Origin: Granulicella arctica
Lineage (GTDB): Bacteria; Acidobacteriota; Terriglobia; Terriglobales; Acidobacteriaceae
DNA: 64,000 nt
Direction: 5' to 3'
NCBI RefSeq assembly: GCF_025685605.1
Contig: NZ_JAGTUT010000001.1
Span: forward strand, 1,426,001 to 1,490,000
The notes below the pieces were generated by a model. It worked only from the letters and a program-made list of their open reading frames with translations, made no database searches and had not been told where the DNA came from. Shown here in pieces: positions 26,853 through 37,913 of this stretch; within the stretch, counting starts at the first letter, position 1; the number at the start of each line of letters is the position of its first letter. The position numbers were made by a program, and so were the translations under genes.

Positions 26853-28118
26853 ATGAGCGAGACCGGAGAGACAGCCAGTATGCCCAGCACGATATCGGAA
26901 CCAAGGAACGAAGAGATGACAACCCCCTCGCACGCTAACCCGACCGATATCCAGCCAGGACCGCCCAAGCGTGGCCTGCCCAGTGCGGTATGGCTTGTGC
27001 TTGCCGTCGTCGTGATCGTGCTGCTGGTGGTTATTGCTTACGGCGTGCTGTCGCGTGCTGCGGCAGAGCGCGAGTTGGCGAAGCAGACGAAGATCGCTGC
27101 TATTCCGACCGTGGAGGTTATTCATCCTTCCGGCTCGACGCTATCGGCCGAGATCTCGCTGCCCGGCAGTACACAGGCCTTCACAGACACGCCGATCTAT
27201 GCGCGAACCAGCGGCTATCTGAAGAAGTGGTACTTCGATATTGGTGCTCATGTACGCAAGGGCCAACTGATGGCGCAGATCGAGACGCCGGAGACTGATC
27301 AGCAGTTGCAGGTGGCGCAGGCCGACTTGAAGAGCTCGCAAGCTAACCTCAATCTCGCCAACACGACCGCCGTTCGGTATCAGAATCTACTCAAGTCGAA
27401 CTCGGTTTCACGGCAGGAAACCGATCAGGCGGTAAGCGATGCGGAGGCGAAGCAGGCGGCGGTCGATGCGTCTGAGGCGAGCGTCCGAAGGCTGCAGCAG
27501 CTTGTTTCGTTTGAGAACGTCTATGCTCCATTTGATGGCATTGTGACGGCGCGCCGCATCGATATTGGCTCGCTGATTGCTGCCGGCGCGAACACGACGC
27601 CGCAGGAGCTTTTTCATATGGCTGCGATCGGGGGCATCCGCGTGTTTGTGTCCGTGCCCGAGGCATACTCGGCGGGCATCCACGACGGTGCAGAAGCTAC
27701 GCTGACGCTTGATGAGTATCCGAAGGAGAAGTTTGTCGGCAAAATTGCTCGCAACTCCAACGCTATCGATTCGGCGACTCGAACGTTGAACGTGGAAGTC
27801 GATGTGGATAACCCGAAGGGCCTGCTGCTGCCTGGAGCGTATGTATTTGTTCATTTCAAGATACCGGACCATGGGAGCACGCTGACGCTTCCCTCGAATA
27901 CGTTGCTTTTTCGTAGCGAAGGCCTGCGGGTTGGTGTTGTTCGCGACGGCCGCGCTGTCCTGGTTCCAGTGACCATCGCGCATGATGCTGGAGAGACTGT
28001 CGAGATCGGTTCCGGCTTAACGGCCGCGGATCAGGTTATCGTAGATCCATCGGACTCTCTGGCCAGCGGACAACAGGTCCACGTCGCGGAGCCCCACAAA
28101 ACGGCAGGTGCTCAATGA
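26853..28118 (+). CDS. RND efflux periplasmic adaptor (membrane fusion protein)
   Basis: A 421-residue adaptor with a short N-terminal cytoplasmic part, one membrane anchor (about residues 45-68), a lipoyl/barrel-sandwich region (YARTSGYLKKWYFDIGAHVRKGQ...), a coiled-coil hairpin (about 145-215) and a beta-barrel domain. It bridges the permease to the outer-membrane channel. It starts 2 nt after the permease stop and overlaps the channel gene by 4 nt, so all three genes are one translation-coupled operon. The N-terminal anchor rather than a lipobox is notable but common. Confidence 0.92.
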   Translation: MSETGETASMPSTISEPRNEEMTTPSHANPTDIQPGPPKRGLPSAVWLVLAVVVIVLLVVIAYGVLSRAAAERELAKQTKIAAIPTVEVIHPSGSTLSAEISLPGSTQAFTDTPIYARTSGYLKKWYFDIGAHVRKGQLMAQIETPETDQQLQVAQADLKSSQANLNLANTTAVRYQNLLKSNSVSRQETDQAVSDAEAKQAAVDASEASVRRLQQLVSFENVYAPFDGIVTARRIDIGSLIAAGANTTPQELFHMAAIGGIRVFVSVPEAYSAGIHDGAEATLTLDEYPKEKFVGKIARNSNAIDSATRTLNVEVDVDNPKGLLLPGAYVFVHFKIPDHGSTLTLPSNTLLFRSEGLRVGVVRDGRAVLVPVTIAHDAGETVEIGSGLTAADQVIVDPSDSLASGQQVHVAEPHKTAGAQ

Positions 28119-29551
28119 ATCGTCGCATTACAGCAACAGTCGCTACGGCAACGCTGATGCTTAGTGGCTGCATGGTTGGACCGAAGTACGTCAAACCAGC
28201 AGCACCCCTCGCTCCTGATTTCAAAGAAGATAAAGCCTGGCAGCGCGCTCAGCCAGCAGATACGAAGCTGCGCGGCACCTGGTGGACGATGTTCAGCGAC
28301 TCCCAACTCAACGAGCTGGAACCCCAGATCGCCACCGAGAACCAGACTGCCAAACAGGCAGAGGCGCGCTTTCGAGAGGCGCGGGCATTGATCCAGTTCA
28401 ACCGGGCCAGCCTTGCACCGACGATCGGGACTTCCCCGTCGTATGCCGGTTTGCGCGAGTCGTCCAATCGACCGTACTTCAGTTCGATCAACGCGAACAG
28501 CAACGGGATTGGTGGCGGCGATCTACAGCTTCCCCTGTCGATCAGCTACGAGGTTGACCTGTGGGGCCGCATTCGGCGAAGCGTCAGCGCAGCACGCGAA
28601 GAGGCGACGGCCAGTGCGGGCGACTATCAATCGGCGCTGCTGAGCCTGCAGTCTGAGCTTGCCGTGGACTACTTCGAAGCGCGGGCCGCAGATGCGGAAG
28701 AGAAGCTGCTGAACGATACGGTCAAGACCTATGACGAGGCTTATCGGATCACCTCAAATCGCTTTGAGGGTGGAGTGTCGCCGAAGTCGGACGTTGACCA
28801 GGCGAAGACACAGCTCGAAGCGGCCCGGGTGCAGGCCAGTGATGTTGCCGTCATCCGCGCGCAGTATGAGCATGCGATTGCGGTGCTGATCGGTAAGCCG
28901 CCTGCCTCGTTTACGCTTGCTGCGTCGCCGCTGGCTACCCAGCCGCCATCAATTCCTGTAGCGCTTCCTTCGGAGTTGCTGGAGCGACGGCCAGATATTT
29001 CGGCGGCAGAGCGACGCATGGCAGAGCAGAACGATCGTGTTGGAATTGCAACTGCTGCCTACTATCCGACGGTCTCCTTCAGCGCAGCAGCTGGGCTTGA
29101 GGCGACGACGATCACTAACTTGGCGAAGACGTCGAGCATTCTTTGGTCGGCTGGCCCTACCGTGTCTGAGACCCTGTTCGACTATGGCCGGCGACGCTCG
29201 GTCGTGGTCCAGGCAAAGGCGACCTACGACGAGACGGTTGCTAACTATCGGCAGACCACGCTGACGGCATTTCAGCAGGTAGAAGATAACCTTGCGGTCT
29301 TGCGCGTTCTGCAAAACGAGGCGGAGCAGCAGCATCGTGCTACCGAGGCGGCGGAGTCTGCGGTGCAGATCTTCAACAATCGGTATGTCGGCGGCCTGGA
29401 TACATACCTGCAGGTTGTGACGGCGCAGACGACGGCTCTTGTCAATGAGCGCAATGACATCGACATCGAGCGACGCCAGATGGATGCGAGCGTTCTGTTG
29501 ATCAAGGCGCTGGGCGGCGGATGGGATACATCGCAACTACCGAAGCTGTAA
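28115..29551 (+). CDS. RND efflux outer-membrane channel lipoprotein (NodT/OprM type)
   Basis: A 478-residue TolC-like channel. The signal peptide ends in the lipobox LMLSGC with acylated Cys19, followed by MVGPKYVKP, typical of the NodT subgroup. Two long outer-membrane-efflux repeats form the alpha-barrel; the segment LPSELLERRPDISAAERRM is diagnostic. It completes the tripartite pump and overlaps the adaptor gene by 4 nt. A terminator follows 17 nt after the stop. Confidence 0.93.
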   Translation: MNRRITATVATATLMLSGCMVGPKYVKPAAPLAPDFKEDKAWQRAQPADTKLRGTWWTMFSDSQLNELEPQIATENQTAKQAEARFREARALIQFNRASLAPTIGTSPSYAGLRESSNRPYFSSINANSNGIGGGDLQLPLSISYEVDLWGRIRRSVSAAREEATASAGDYQSALLSLQSELAVDYFEARAADAEEKLLNDTVKTYDEAYRITSNRFEGGVSPKSDVDQAKTQLEAARVQASDVAVIRAQYEHAIAVLIGKPPASFTLAASPLATQPPSIPVALPSELLERRPDISAAERRMAEQNDRVGIATAAYYPTVSFSAAAGLEATTITNLAKTSSILWSAGPTVSETLFDYGRRRSVVVQAKATYDETVANYRQTTLTAFQQVEDNLAVLRVLQNEAEQQHRATEAAESAVQIFNNRYVGGLDTYLQVVTAQTTALVNERNDIDIERRQMDASVLLIKALGGGWDTSQLPKL

Positions 29552-29567
29552 TTTCGGCGCAGCAAAT

Positions 29568-29604
29568 GGCCCGTCGCAGATTTCTGCGGCGGGCCTTTCT
29601 TTTT
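29568..29604. terminator. Terminator after the RND operon
   Basis: GGCCCGTCGC / GCGGCGGGCC (one G-T wobble), an 8-nt loop, then TTTCTTTTT on the plus strand. It abuts the stop codon of the convergent DUF4126 gene at 29603 and may act in both directions, though the T-run favours plus. Confidence 0.85.
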
Positions 29605-30064
29605 AGCCGAGCCGTGTGACGACAACTACGGCGAGGATGATCGCTACGACATCCTCAAGCAGGGCTGCGGGAAGATCCTTGCCGAAGAGGCTGGCAAGCC
29701 TGCCGCGAACGGCCGATCCGCCAAGTGTGCCGACGACCGCGCCAACAGCGCCGAGGACGAGACCGACGATGAGTTGATGAGCAGCGATTCCTATCGCCGC
29801 ACCGACGAGTGCGCCGCTGACGACGCGGGTGATGAATTGCATCGGCACCTTGCGGCTCGGAGTCTTCGGCAGCTTATCGGTGATCAACTCTCCTATGGCG
29901 AAGAGCGTGAAGATGTACGCGGTGTAGTGATAGCCGAGGAAGGCGAGGGGTGTGCCAGCGAGGTTGAGCAGGCCGAGTTTCGCAGCCCAGCTTGCGGCTG
30001 CGGGCGCCGTCATGGCCCGTAGTCCAGCTACGATGCCGAGGATAAATGCGAGCGCGAGGATCAT
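29603..30064 (-). CDS. DUF4126 family membrane protein
   Basis: A 153-residue, mostly hydrophobic protein with four or five helices, including the start MILALAFILGIVAGLRAMTA and the GLRAMTAPAA motif typical of DUF4126. I choose ATG 30064, which has a strong AAGGAG site 5 nt upstream, over a longer start at 30133. A glycine-rich helix pair (GALVGAAIG...GAVGAVVGTLGG) suggests tight helix packing. No function is known for the family. It stands alone between the convergent efflux operon and ligA. Confidence 0.78.
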   Translation of the reverse strand: MILALAFILGIVAGLRAMTAPAAASWAAKLGLLNLAGTPLAFLGYHYTAYIFTLFAIGELITDKLPKTPSRKVPMQFITRVVSGALVGAAIGIAAHQLIVGLVLGAVGAVVGTLGGSAVRGRLASLFGKDLPAALLEDVVAIILAVVVVTRLG

Positions 30065-30192
30065 AGATCTCCTTGAGTGCAGAGCGTTGCTTGTGACGAG
30101 TGTGCGGTAATCATTGCACGACTGAACACGCAAAGAACTTCTCAGGCTATTCCCGGCGATAATGCTGCCGACATTTGGCTCGGAAGATCACG

Positions 30193-32316
<2,124 letters not shown>

Positions 32317-32405
32317 TTATCTGGAAGGCGCGATACGTTCGGTCTTTCGACGACACCATGTTCACGGGCCCCATAGATATTCGAAGAATTCGACAGGAAG
32401 ACGTT

Positions 32406-33581
32406 ATGAACAGCACCACCACACAAGACCTTCAGATCGATGAGACCGCGCTCAGGGCGCACGTCATCGTTCCCTCAAACATCCTCAACATCACCACGGA
32501 GAAGATCGATCTCAAGCAGCCGCCTGCCCACGCCATCCCGCATGGCCCACAGGTGGCTCACCTCAACGGAGCAGGCTTTTGCAATACGCTGCATGCCGCG
32601 CTCAAGAACTCCGTGACCGGATATGTCATGCAGCTCCAGCAGCATGGTTCGGTCATCTACACGCTCGAGTGGAACTGGGCGCAGACGCCGTCGGACGTGG
32701 CCACGGGCTGGAACCCACAGGTTCCGATGCACGTTGCCAGCCTCAGCAAGATGATCACGGCCATCTCGATGACCAAGGTTCTCGACGCGCACAACATCTC
32801 CTACGATGCCAGCATTGCGCCCTATCTGCCCCACTACTGGGTAAAGGGACCGAACATCGCGACCGTGAGCTTCCGGGAGTTGATGACGCACACCTCCGGC
32901 TTTACCAATGGCGGCGCGGACTTCCTCTCCGTGAAGGCACAGGTTGCCGCTGGTGTCCCCCTCCAGAAGCACGCGCAGTATGAGAACTCCAACTTCTCTA
33001 TTCTTCGCATTCTGCTCTCGGTGATCCAGGGCGATATCGCTGTCGGCGCTACCTACGCTGTTCCCTTCAATGATCAGTTCTGGGACATCATCACGATCAA
33101 CGGCTATCGCAACTACGTCAACGCAAACATCTTCCCGCAGACCGGATCGAACGGCACGCTTGCTCACAACGCCGGCGATGCACTCGCCTACAACAGCCCG
33201 GCTACAGGCCATGGCTGGAACTCCGGTGACCTCTCGACGGTCTGCGGTGCCGCTGGATGGCACTTCTCCGTCGCTCAGTTGCTCAAGATCATGGGCTCCT
33301 TCCGCCGCGGGAATACCATCATGTCGCCCGCACACGCGCAGCAGATGCTTGACAACATGTTCGGCATCGACTGGAAAGTCGCGCGGCCACTTGATGGCGC
33401 CTTCACCTACTCGAAGAATGGTCTGTGGGAGAACGGCTCCGGCCAGACGGAGCAGGCTGTCGCCTTCTACCTGCCTGAGGACATGGAGATGGCCGTCTTC
33501 GTCAATTCGCCCATCAACGCTGCTGCGAACTTCCTCGAGAACGTTGTGCGTGACGCGTACAACGGGAACATCGTCGCTTAG
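32406..33581 (+). CDS. Serine hydrolase, beta-lactamase/class C-like
   Basis: A 391-residue protein of the beta-lactamase/transpeptidase-like superfamily. The active-site motif S112-L-S-K115 lies in MHVASLSKMIT and the Tyr motif is Y192-E-N194. I start it at ATG 32406, which follows AGGAAG; a start at 32358 is less likely. Unlike the homologous gene at 36.4 kb it has no signal peptide, so it may act in the cytoplasm as an esterase or peptidase, unless exported by another route. Substrate unknown. A hairpin between it and the convergent GH30 gene probably ends transcription. Confidence 0.82.
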   Translation: MNSTTTQDLQIDETALRAHVIVPSNILNITTEKIDLKQPPAHAIPHGPQVAHLNGAGFCNTLHAALKNSVTGYVMQLQQHGSVIYTLEWNWAQTPSDVATGWNPQVPMHVASLSKMITAISMTKVLDAHNISYDASIAPYLPHYWVKGPNIATVSFRELMTHTSGFTNGGADFLSVKAQVAAGVPLQKHAQYENSNFSILRILLSVIQGDIAVGATYAVPFNDQFWDIITINGYRNYVNANIFPQTGSNGTLAHNAGDALAYNSPATGHGWNSGDLSTVCGAAGWHFSVAQLLKIMGSFRRGNTIMSPAHAQQMLDNMFGIDWKVARPLDGAFTYSKNGLWENGSGQTEQAVAFYLPEDMEMAVFVNSPINAAANFLENVVRDAYNGNIVA

Positions 33582-33591
33582 CAAAGATGCT

Positions 33592-33628
33592 GACGGGAGA
33601 ATCGGCACAACAGACTGATTCTCCCGTC
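33592..33628. terminator. Hairpin between convergent genes
   Basis: A perfect 12-bp inverted repeat (GACGGGAGAATC / GATTCTCCCGTC) with a 13-nt loop, 10 nt after the serine hydrolase stop. There is no U-run, so it may instead protect mRNA ends or work with Rho. Confidence 0.55.
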
Positions 33629-33684
33629 CAACGACCGTCTCCGCTCCAGATCGTCTCGGCATCCTGCATTACGGAACTCCCGGT

Positions 33685-35169
33685 CTACGCCCAGTGCTTG
33701 ATCAACAGTGTGTTGAAGGAGTCCGCCTGCATTGTTCCCGGCACCTTCATGTCGCCGATGGTGACATCAACGGGTCGCTCCAGGCTGCTCTCATTGCGCA
33801 GGATGACAGCGACACTTCGATCAGGGTTCAGGAAGGCCAGCACGTCGTCGCAGGTGCCGTCGGTGGTCAGGCGCTTCGCTCCCGGCTGTACGAAGTGGCT
33901 CACATGCTTGAGAACGTAGTGCTCGTGGTTGAACTGGTAGCTGCCATCCGGCTTAACGGTGATCAGCGAGTTTTGCGGCCAGCCCCAGTGGCTTGCACCG
34001 CCGGGTAGCAGCGAGATGTTCCAGTACATGTAGCCGGTTGCGCCATCGGACAGATAATGCTTCATCAGGTTCCAGCAGTAGGCGGCATAACTCCAGTCAT
34101 TCTTGCCGTCGCCGCACTCCTGCTCGGACTGGTAGATCGTCAGTGCCGGGTGCTCCTTGTGGATGGCAGCAAGCGCGGTCTTGCCCGCCCACTGCAGACC
34201 GACACCCTTGATCCAGCGCCCTGCCTCCGGGTCCGCCAACACATGGCTGAGCAGGTCTTTGTTACCCCGCTCCAGCGTTCCGAAGAAGACCTCGACGTTG
34301 CGTTTCGCCATCACCGGGCCGAGCCGCCGGATGAACTGAGCGAGGCCTTCCGGCGTCCAGGTACAGCTTGGAAAAGCCTGTGCTGAGTTGAACTCATTCT
34401 GCGGCATGACCATGCCGACCTCGATGCCCTGCTGTTTGTAGGCATCGATAAACTTGCCGAAGTATTCGGCGTAAGCCTCGAAAAAGCGCGGCTTCTGGAT
34501 GAACATGTCCGTACCTTCTTTGCCGACCTGATCGGGACGAATGCCATTCGGAAGCCAGCCGGGAAACTGATCTGCCTCGGCGTAGAACTTGTTGCGTTTC
34601 ATCCAACTCGGCGGGCTCCACGGCGAAGCCCAGAGCTTGAGTGCAGGGTTGTACCGCTGCGCGCTCTTGATAAATGGCACCAACGTTTCGAGGTCGTTCG
34701 CGATGCTGAAATGTTGGAGCGAGAAGTCGTCGGACGTTTCGTCGTAGGAGTACCAGCCGCGTGAGAAGTCGTTCGCGCCGACAGGCATGCGGCAGATCGT
34801 GAAGTTTGCGCCTTTGCCCGGTGCGAACATCTCTTCGAAGACGCTCGCGCGATCGGTGGGCGTCAGCTTCTGGAGCGACGTCCAGCCAAGCTCGTTGAAG
34901 CATGCGCCGAAGCCTCTGATGGCTGACTGCCCGGCTGGCTGTTCGGTCTCGAGGCTCACCGTCACGTCGAGGGTGTCCCACCGCCAGCCTGCCGGTCGAA
35001 GCGGCTGTAGCTGCCATGGTGCCGCCTGTGTGGTCGCGGTCCATGTCGGGGCGTTGGGAGGAACCGTCTCCTGAGTCGCAAATGCTCTTACGGGCAGCAC
35101 CATTGCTGCAGATGATCCTGCGGCCAGCGTTGTGGCCTTCTTGAGAAAGGTCCGTCGATCCTGCTTCAT
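33685..35169 (-). CDS. GH30 family glycoside hydrolase, Tat-exported
   Basis: A 494-residue enzyme with a twin-arginine signal (QDRRTFLKK, then a hydrophobic stretch to about residue 32), so it should be exported folded. The catalytic domain is GH30-like: RMPVGANDFSRGWYSYDE near the N-terminus, acid/base Glu259 in MPQNEF, and a nucleophile at Glu349 or Glu351 in YQSEQECGDG. Relatives act on beta-1,6-glucans or glucosylceramides. A C-terminal beta-sandwich follows (about 415-494). It is transcribed alone and converges on the serine hydrolase. Linkage specificity cannot be read from the sequence. Confidence 0.87.
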   Translation of the reverse strand: MKQDRRTFLKKATTLAAGSSAAMVLPVRAFATQETVPPNAPTWTATTQAAPWQLQPLRPAGWRWDTLDVTVSLETEQPAGQSAIRGFGACFNELGWTSLQKLTPTDRASVFEEMFAPGKGANFTICRMPVGANDFSRGWYSYDETSDDFSLQHFSIANDLETLVPFIKSAQRYNPALKLWASPWSPPSWMKRNKFYAEADQFPGWLPNGIRPDQVGKEGTDMFIQKPRFFEAYAEYFGKFIDAYKQQGIEVGMVMPQNEFNSAQAFPSCTWTPEGLAQFIRRLGPVMAKRNVEVFFGTLERGNKDLLSHVLADPEAGRWIKGVGLQWAGKTALAAIHKEHPALTIYQSEQECGDGKNDWSYAAYCWNLMKHYLSDGATGYMYWNISLLPGGASHWGWPQNSLITVKPDGSYQFNHEHYVLKHVSHFVQPGAKRLTTDGTCDDVLAFLNPDRSVAVILRNESSLERPVDVTIGDMKVPGTMQADSFNTLLIKHWA

Positions 35170-35211
35170 GGTCAGCCTCGTTACCGCATGGCATCTGCTG
35201 CCTGCACCATC

Positions 35212-35240
35212 ATCACACCGCCTCGATGATCAACTGTCAA
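35212..35240 (-). promoter_or_regulatory. Candidate promoter of the GH30 gene
   Basis: On the minus strand TTGACA (35240-35235) is followed after 17 nt by TGTGAT (35217-35212). The -35 is perfect, the -10 weak. It would give a leader of about 40 nt before ATG 35169. Confidence 0.4.
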
Positions 35241-35297
35241 CGCACGGCTTTCCCGTTGCGGTACCCTCTCGAAGCGAACCTCCGCTATGCTGGCTGC

Positions 35298-36335
35298 ATG
35301 GAACCAGTGACGCATTTCCTGACCGGGGCATGTTTGGCTCGCACCGGCCTGAATCGCAGGGCCGCCTACACCACGCTCGCCATGACACTCGCTGCCGAGG
35401 CTCCTGACCTCGACACTCTGTGGTCCGTTGATGGGCCGGTCGCGGGCTTTCAGCACCATCGCGGATGGACGCACACCTTCCTGGGCATACCGTTCGAAGC
35501 CGCACTGGTTGTGGGTCTCATCTGGCTGCTGCACCGCTGGCGGGTTAGGCGCGGGTATCCGACGCTTGCGCCGGTGCGGTGGGGGATGCTCTGGCTCTTC
35601 TCCGTAATCGCCCTGCTCAGCCACATCTTTCTGGACTGGACGAACAACTACGGCGTTCGGCCCTTCTTCCCGTTCAACGCGCATTGGTACGCAGGATCGT
35701 TCGTCTTCATCTTCGAGCCTGTTCTCTTCGCGATCCTGCTTGTTGCCTTGATTGCGCCTGCGCTCTTCGGGCTGGTCGGCAGCGAGGTCGGTGCGCGGCG
35801 GCAGCCCTTCCGCGGTCGAGGCTGGGCGATCGGCGGCCTGATCGCGATGCTCGCGCTCTGGGGCTGGCGGGCATCGGAGCACAGCAAGGCGATCGACCTC
35901 GCTACCGCTGGCGACTACGACGGTGCGCAAGTCCGTCGCGTCTTTGCGAGCCCTGAGCCGATCAATCCGTACCGCTGGCATGTTATCGCCGAGCTGCCCA
36001 CGGCCTTCCAGCTTGGCGTCGCCGAAACGCTCAGCGGCACCCTCACCACCACGCCCGACGACCTGCTTTATAAACCTCCGACGACGATTGCTACACTCCC
36101 CGCGAAACGGAGTTGGCTTGGGGAGGTCTACCTTGACTGGTCCTCCTGGCCGATGGTCACCGACATCGGTCCCGATGGGGACGGTTTCACCGAGGTCACG
36201 TTTCGCGACCTACGCTTCATGTACGACACACCCTTCATGCGAGGCCGTACGATGCCTCCACTTGGCGGCATCGTCTACCTTGACGCCGACCGCCGGATCA
36301 AGATCATGGAGATGAACGGCCGACCGCAACACTAG
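35298..36335 (+). CDS. DUF457 family membrane-bound metal-dependent hydrolase
   Basis: A 345-residue protein starting at ATG 35298 (MEPVTHFLTG); a longer frame from 35226 lacks a normal N-terminus. The N-terminal half is the YbcI/DUF457 domain: conserved THFLTGA, AEAPDLDTL, HHRGWTHTFLG with metal-binding-type His/Asp, and about four to five membrane helices. The C-terminal part (about residues 210-345) is a soluble extension, probably periplasmic, seen in acidobacterial members. Members are called inner-membrane hydrolases but the reaction is not established. Divergent from the GH30 gene. Confidence 0.8.
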   Translation: MEPVTHFLTGACLARTGLNRRAAYTTLAMTLAAEAPDLDTLWSVDGPVAGFQHHRGWTHTFLGIPFEAALVVGLIWLLHRWRVRRGYPTLAPVRWGMLWLFSVIALLSHIFLDWTNNYGVRPFFPFNAHWYAGSFVFIFEPVLFAILLVALIAPALFGLVGSEVGARRQPFRGRGWAIGGLIAMLALWGWRASEHSKAIDLATAGDYDGAQVRRVFASPEPINPYRWHVIAELPTAFQLGVAETLSGTLTTTPDDLLYKPPTTIATLPAKRSWLGEVYLDWSSWPMVTDIGPDGDGFTEVTFRDLRFMYDTPFMRGRTMPPLGGIVYLDADRRIKIMEMNGRPQH

Positions 36336-36408
36336 CGGCTTCCATCCGTCTCATATCCACCGGGCTCTGAAATCGCTGTGACCCAATGCTGCACCAGAGG
36401 GAAGCCGC

Positions 36409-37881
36409 ATGTTACGAAACGTCATCTTTGCCAGCCTGCTCGTCCTTACGCTCTGTGCTGCACCTGCTTTGCGCGCACAACAATCGCCTGCTTTGACGCC
36501 AGAGGCTAAGCAGCACATCCAGCAGGTTGAGGCCGGACTGACGCCGTCCATCATCCTCAAGGACGACCCCCACCCCACTCATACCCTTGCTGAACGCATG
36601 GCCGCGCTCCACATCCCCGGCGTCAGCATTGCCGTTATCCATCATGGTTCGATTGAATGGGCGCAGGGCTTCGGCGTCACCCGTCTTGACGGTCCACCGG
36701 TGACCCCGGAGACTCTCTTTCAGGCTGGTTCGATCAGCAAGCCGATCGCCGCTATCGCTGCGCTCCACCTCGTCCAGCAGGGCAAGCTTTCGCTCGATGC
36801 CGATGTCAACACGTACCTCACCAGTTGGAAGCTACCTGCCGCTCCTATCACCACTGGCAAGCCTGTCACTCTTCGCGAACTGCTCACGCACACCGGCGGC
36901 ATTACGGTGCATGGCTTCCGTGGCTACGCAGCAGGTGAGCCCGTCCCTACGCTGGTGCAGGTGCTGAACGGCGAGAAGCCCGCGAATAGCGCACCTATCC
37001 GGAGCGAGGCCGCGCCGGGCGTCATCAACAACTACTCCGGCGGCGGCTATACGATCATGCAGCAGATGCTGATCGACATCACCAAGGAGCCCTTCCCAAC
37101 GCTCCTCCACGACGTCGTCTTCGCACCTATCGGGATGACCTACAGCACGGACCAGCAGCCGCTGCCTGCCGATCGTATGGCTAACGCCGCCACGCCGTAT
37201 TACACCGATAACAAGCCCGTCCCCGGAGGCCCACATACGTATGCCGAGTTGGCTGCTGCGGGACTCTGGACCACGCCCTCCGACCTTGCACGCTTCGCGA
37301 TGGAGTTGCAGACTTCGCTCCAGGGCAAGTCGAACCACGTCCTCTCCACCGAGATGACGCGCCAGATGCTGACGCCTATCATGACCTCCGCCGGGCTTGG
37401 CCTCTTCATCAGCGGTGCGCCCACGAATCCCTACTTCTCGCATGGCGGCGTCAATGACGGCTTTGAGAGCATGATGGTCGCGTACGAACAGGGCGGCGAT
37501 GGTGCCGTTATCATGACCAACGCGCAGGGCGGCTCCGCGATCGCGGACGAGATTTTGCATAGTATCGCCGCAGCCTACAATTGGCCGGACTACCACCCGA
37601 CCGTCCGCACCGCCATTACCGTGGATCCGAAGATCCTCGCCACCTACACCGGCACATTCGAGCTGCAACCAAGTTTCAGCCTCGTCGTTACGGCCGAAGA
37701 TGGCAAGCTGATGGTCCAGGGAACAGGCCAGCCGAAGTTCCCGGTGTACGCCGAATCCGAAACTAAATTCTTCCCACTCCTTTTCCCTGCCGAGATCGAG
37801 TTCGTCAAGGACGATCAAGGCAAGATCACGAACCTGATCCTGCATCAGGGCGGCCATGATATGAAGGCCATGAAGAAGTAA
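36409..37881 (+). CDS. Exported serine hydrolase, beta-lactamase family
   Basis: A 490-residue protein with a Sec signal (about residues 1-23, cleavage after LRA). The penicillin-recognising fold shows S108-I-S-K111 (FQAGSISKPI), the Tyr motif Y209-S-G and a late SHGGVNDGF motif in place of KTG. A C-terminal DUF3471-like lipocalin domain (about 400-490) follows. It probably hydrolyses esters or D-amino-acid peptides in the periplasm; true beta-lactamase activity is not implied. It is followed by the methyltransferase gene after 32 nt and may be co-transcribed with it. Confidence 0.87.
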   Translation: MLRNVIFASLLVLTLCAAPALRAQQSPALTPEAKQHIQQVEAGLTPSIILKDDPHPTHTLAERMAALHIPGVSIAVIHHGSIEWAQGFGVTRLDGPPVTPETLFQAGSISKPIAAIAALHLVQQGKLSLDADVNTYLTSWKLPAAPITTGKPVTLRELLTHTGGITVHGFRGYAAGEPVPTLVQVLNGEKPANSAPIRSEAAPGVINNYSGGGYTIMQQMLIDITKEPFPTLLHDVVFAPIGMTYSTDQQPLPADRMANAATPYYTDNKPVPGGPHTYAELAAAGLWTTPSDLARFAMELQTSLQGKSNHVLSTEMTRQMLTPIMTSAGLGLFISGAPTNPYFSHGGVNDGFESMMVAYEQGGDGAVIMTNAQGGSAIADEILHSIAAAYNWPDYHPTVRTAITVDPKILATYTGTFELQPSFSLVVTAEDGKLMVQGTGQPKFPVYAESETKFFPLLFPAEIEFVKDDQGKITNLILHQGGHDMKAMKK

Positions 37882-37913
37882 CGATCACCTTCACTCTGTT
37901 TGAGGAGTTCCGA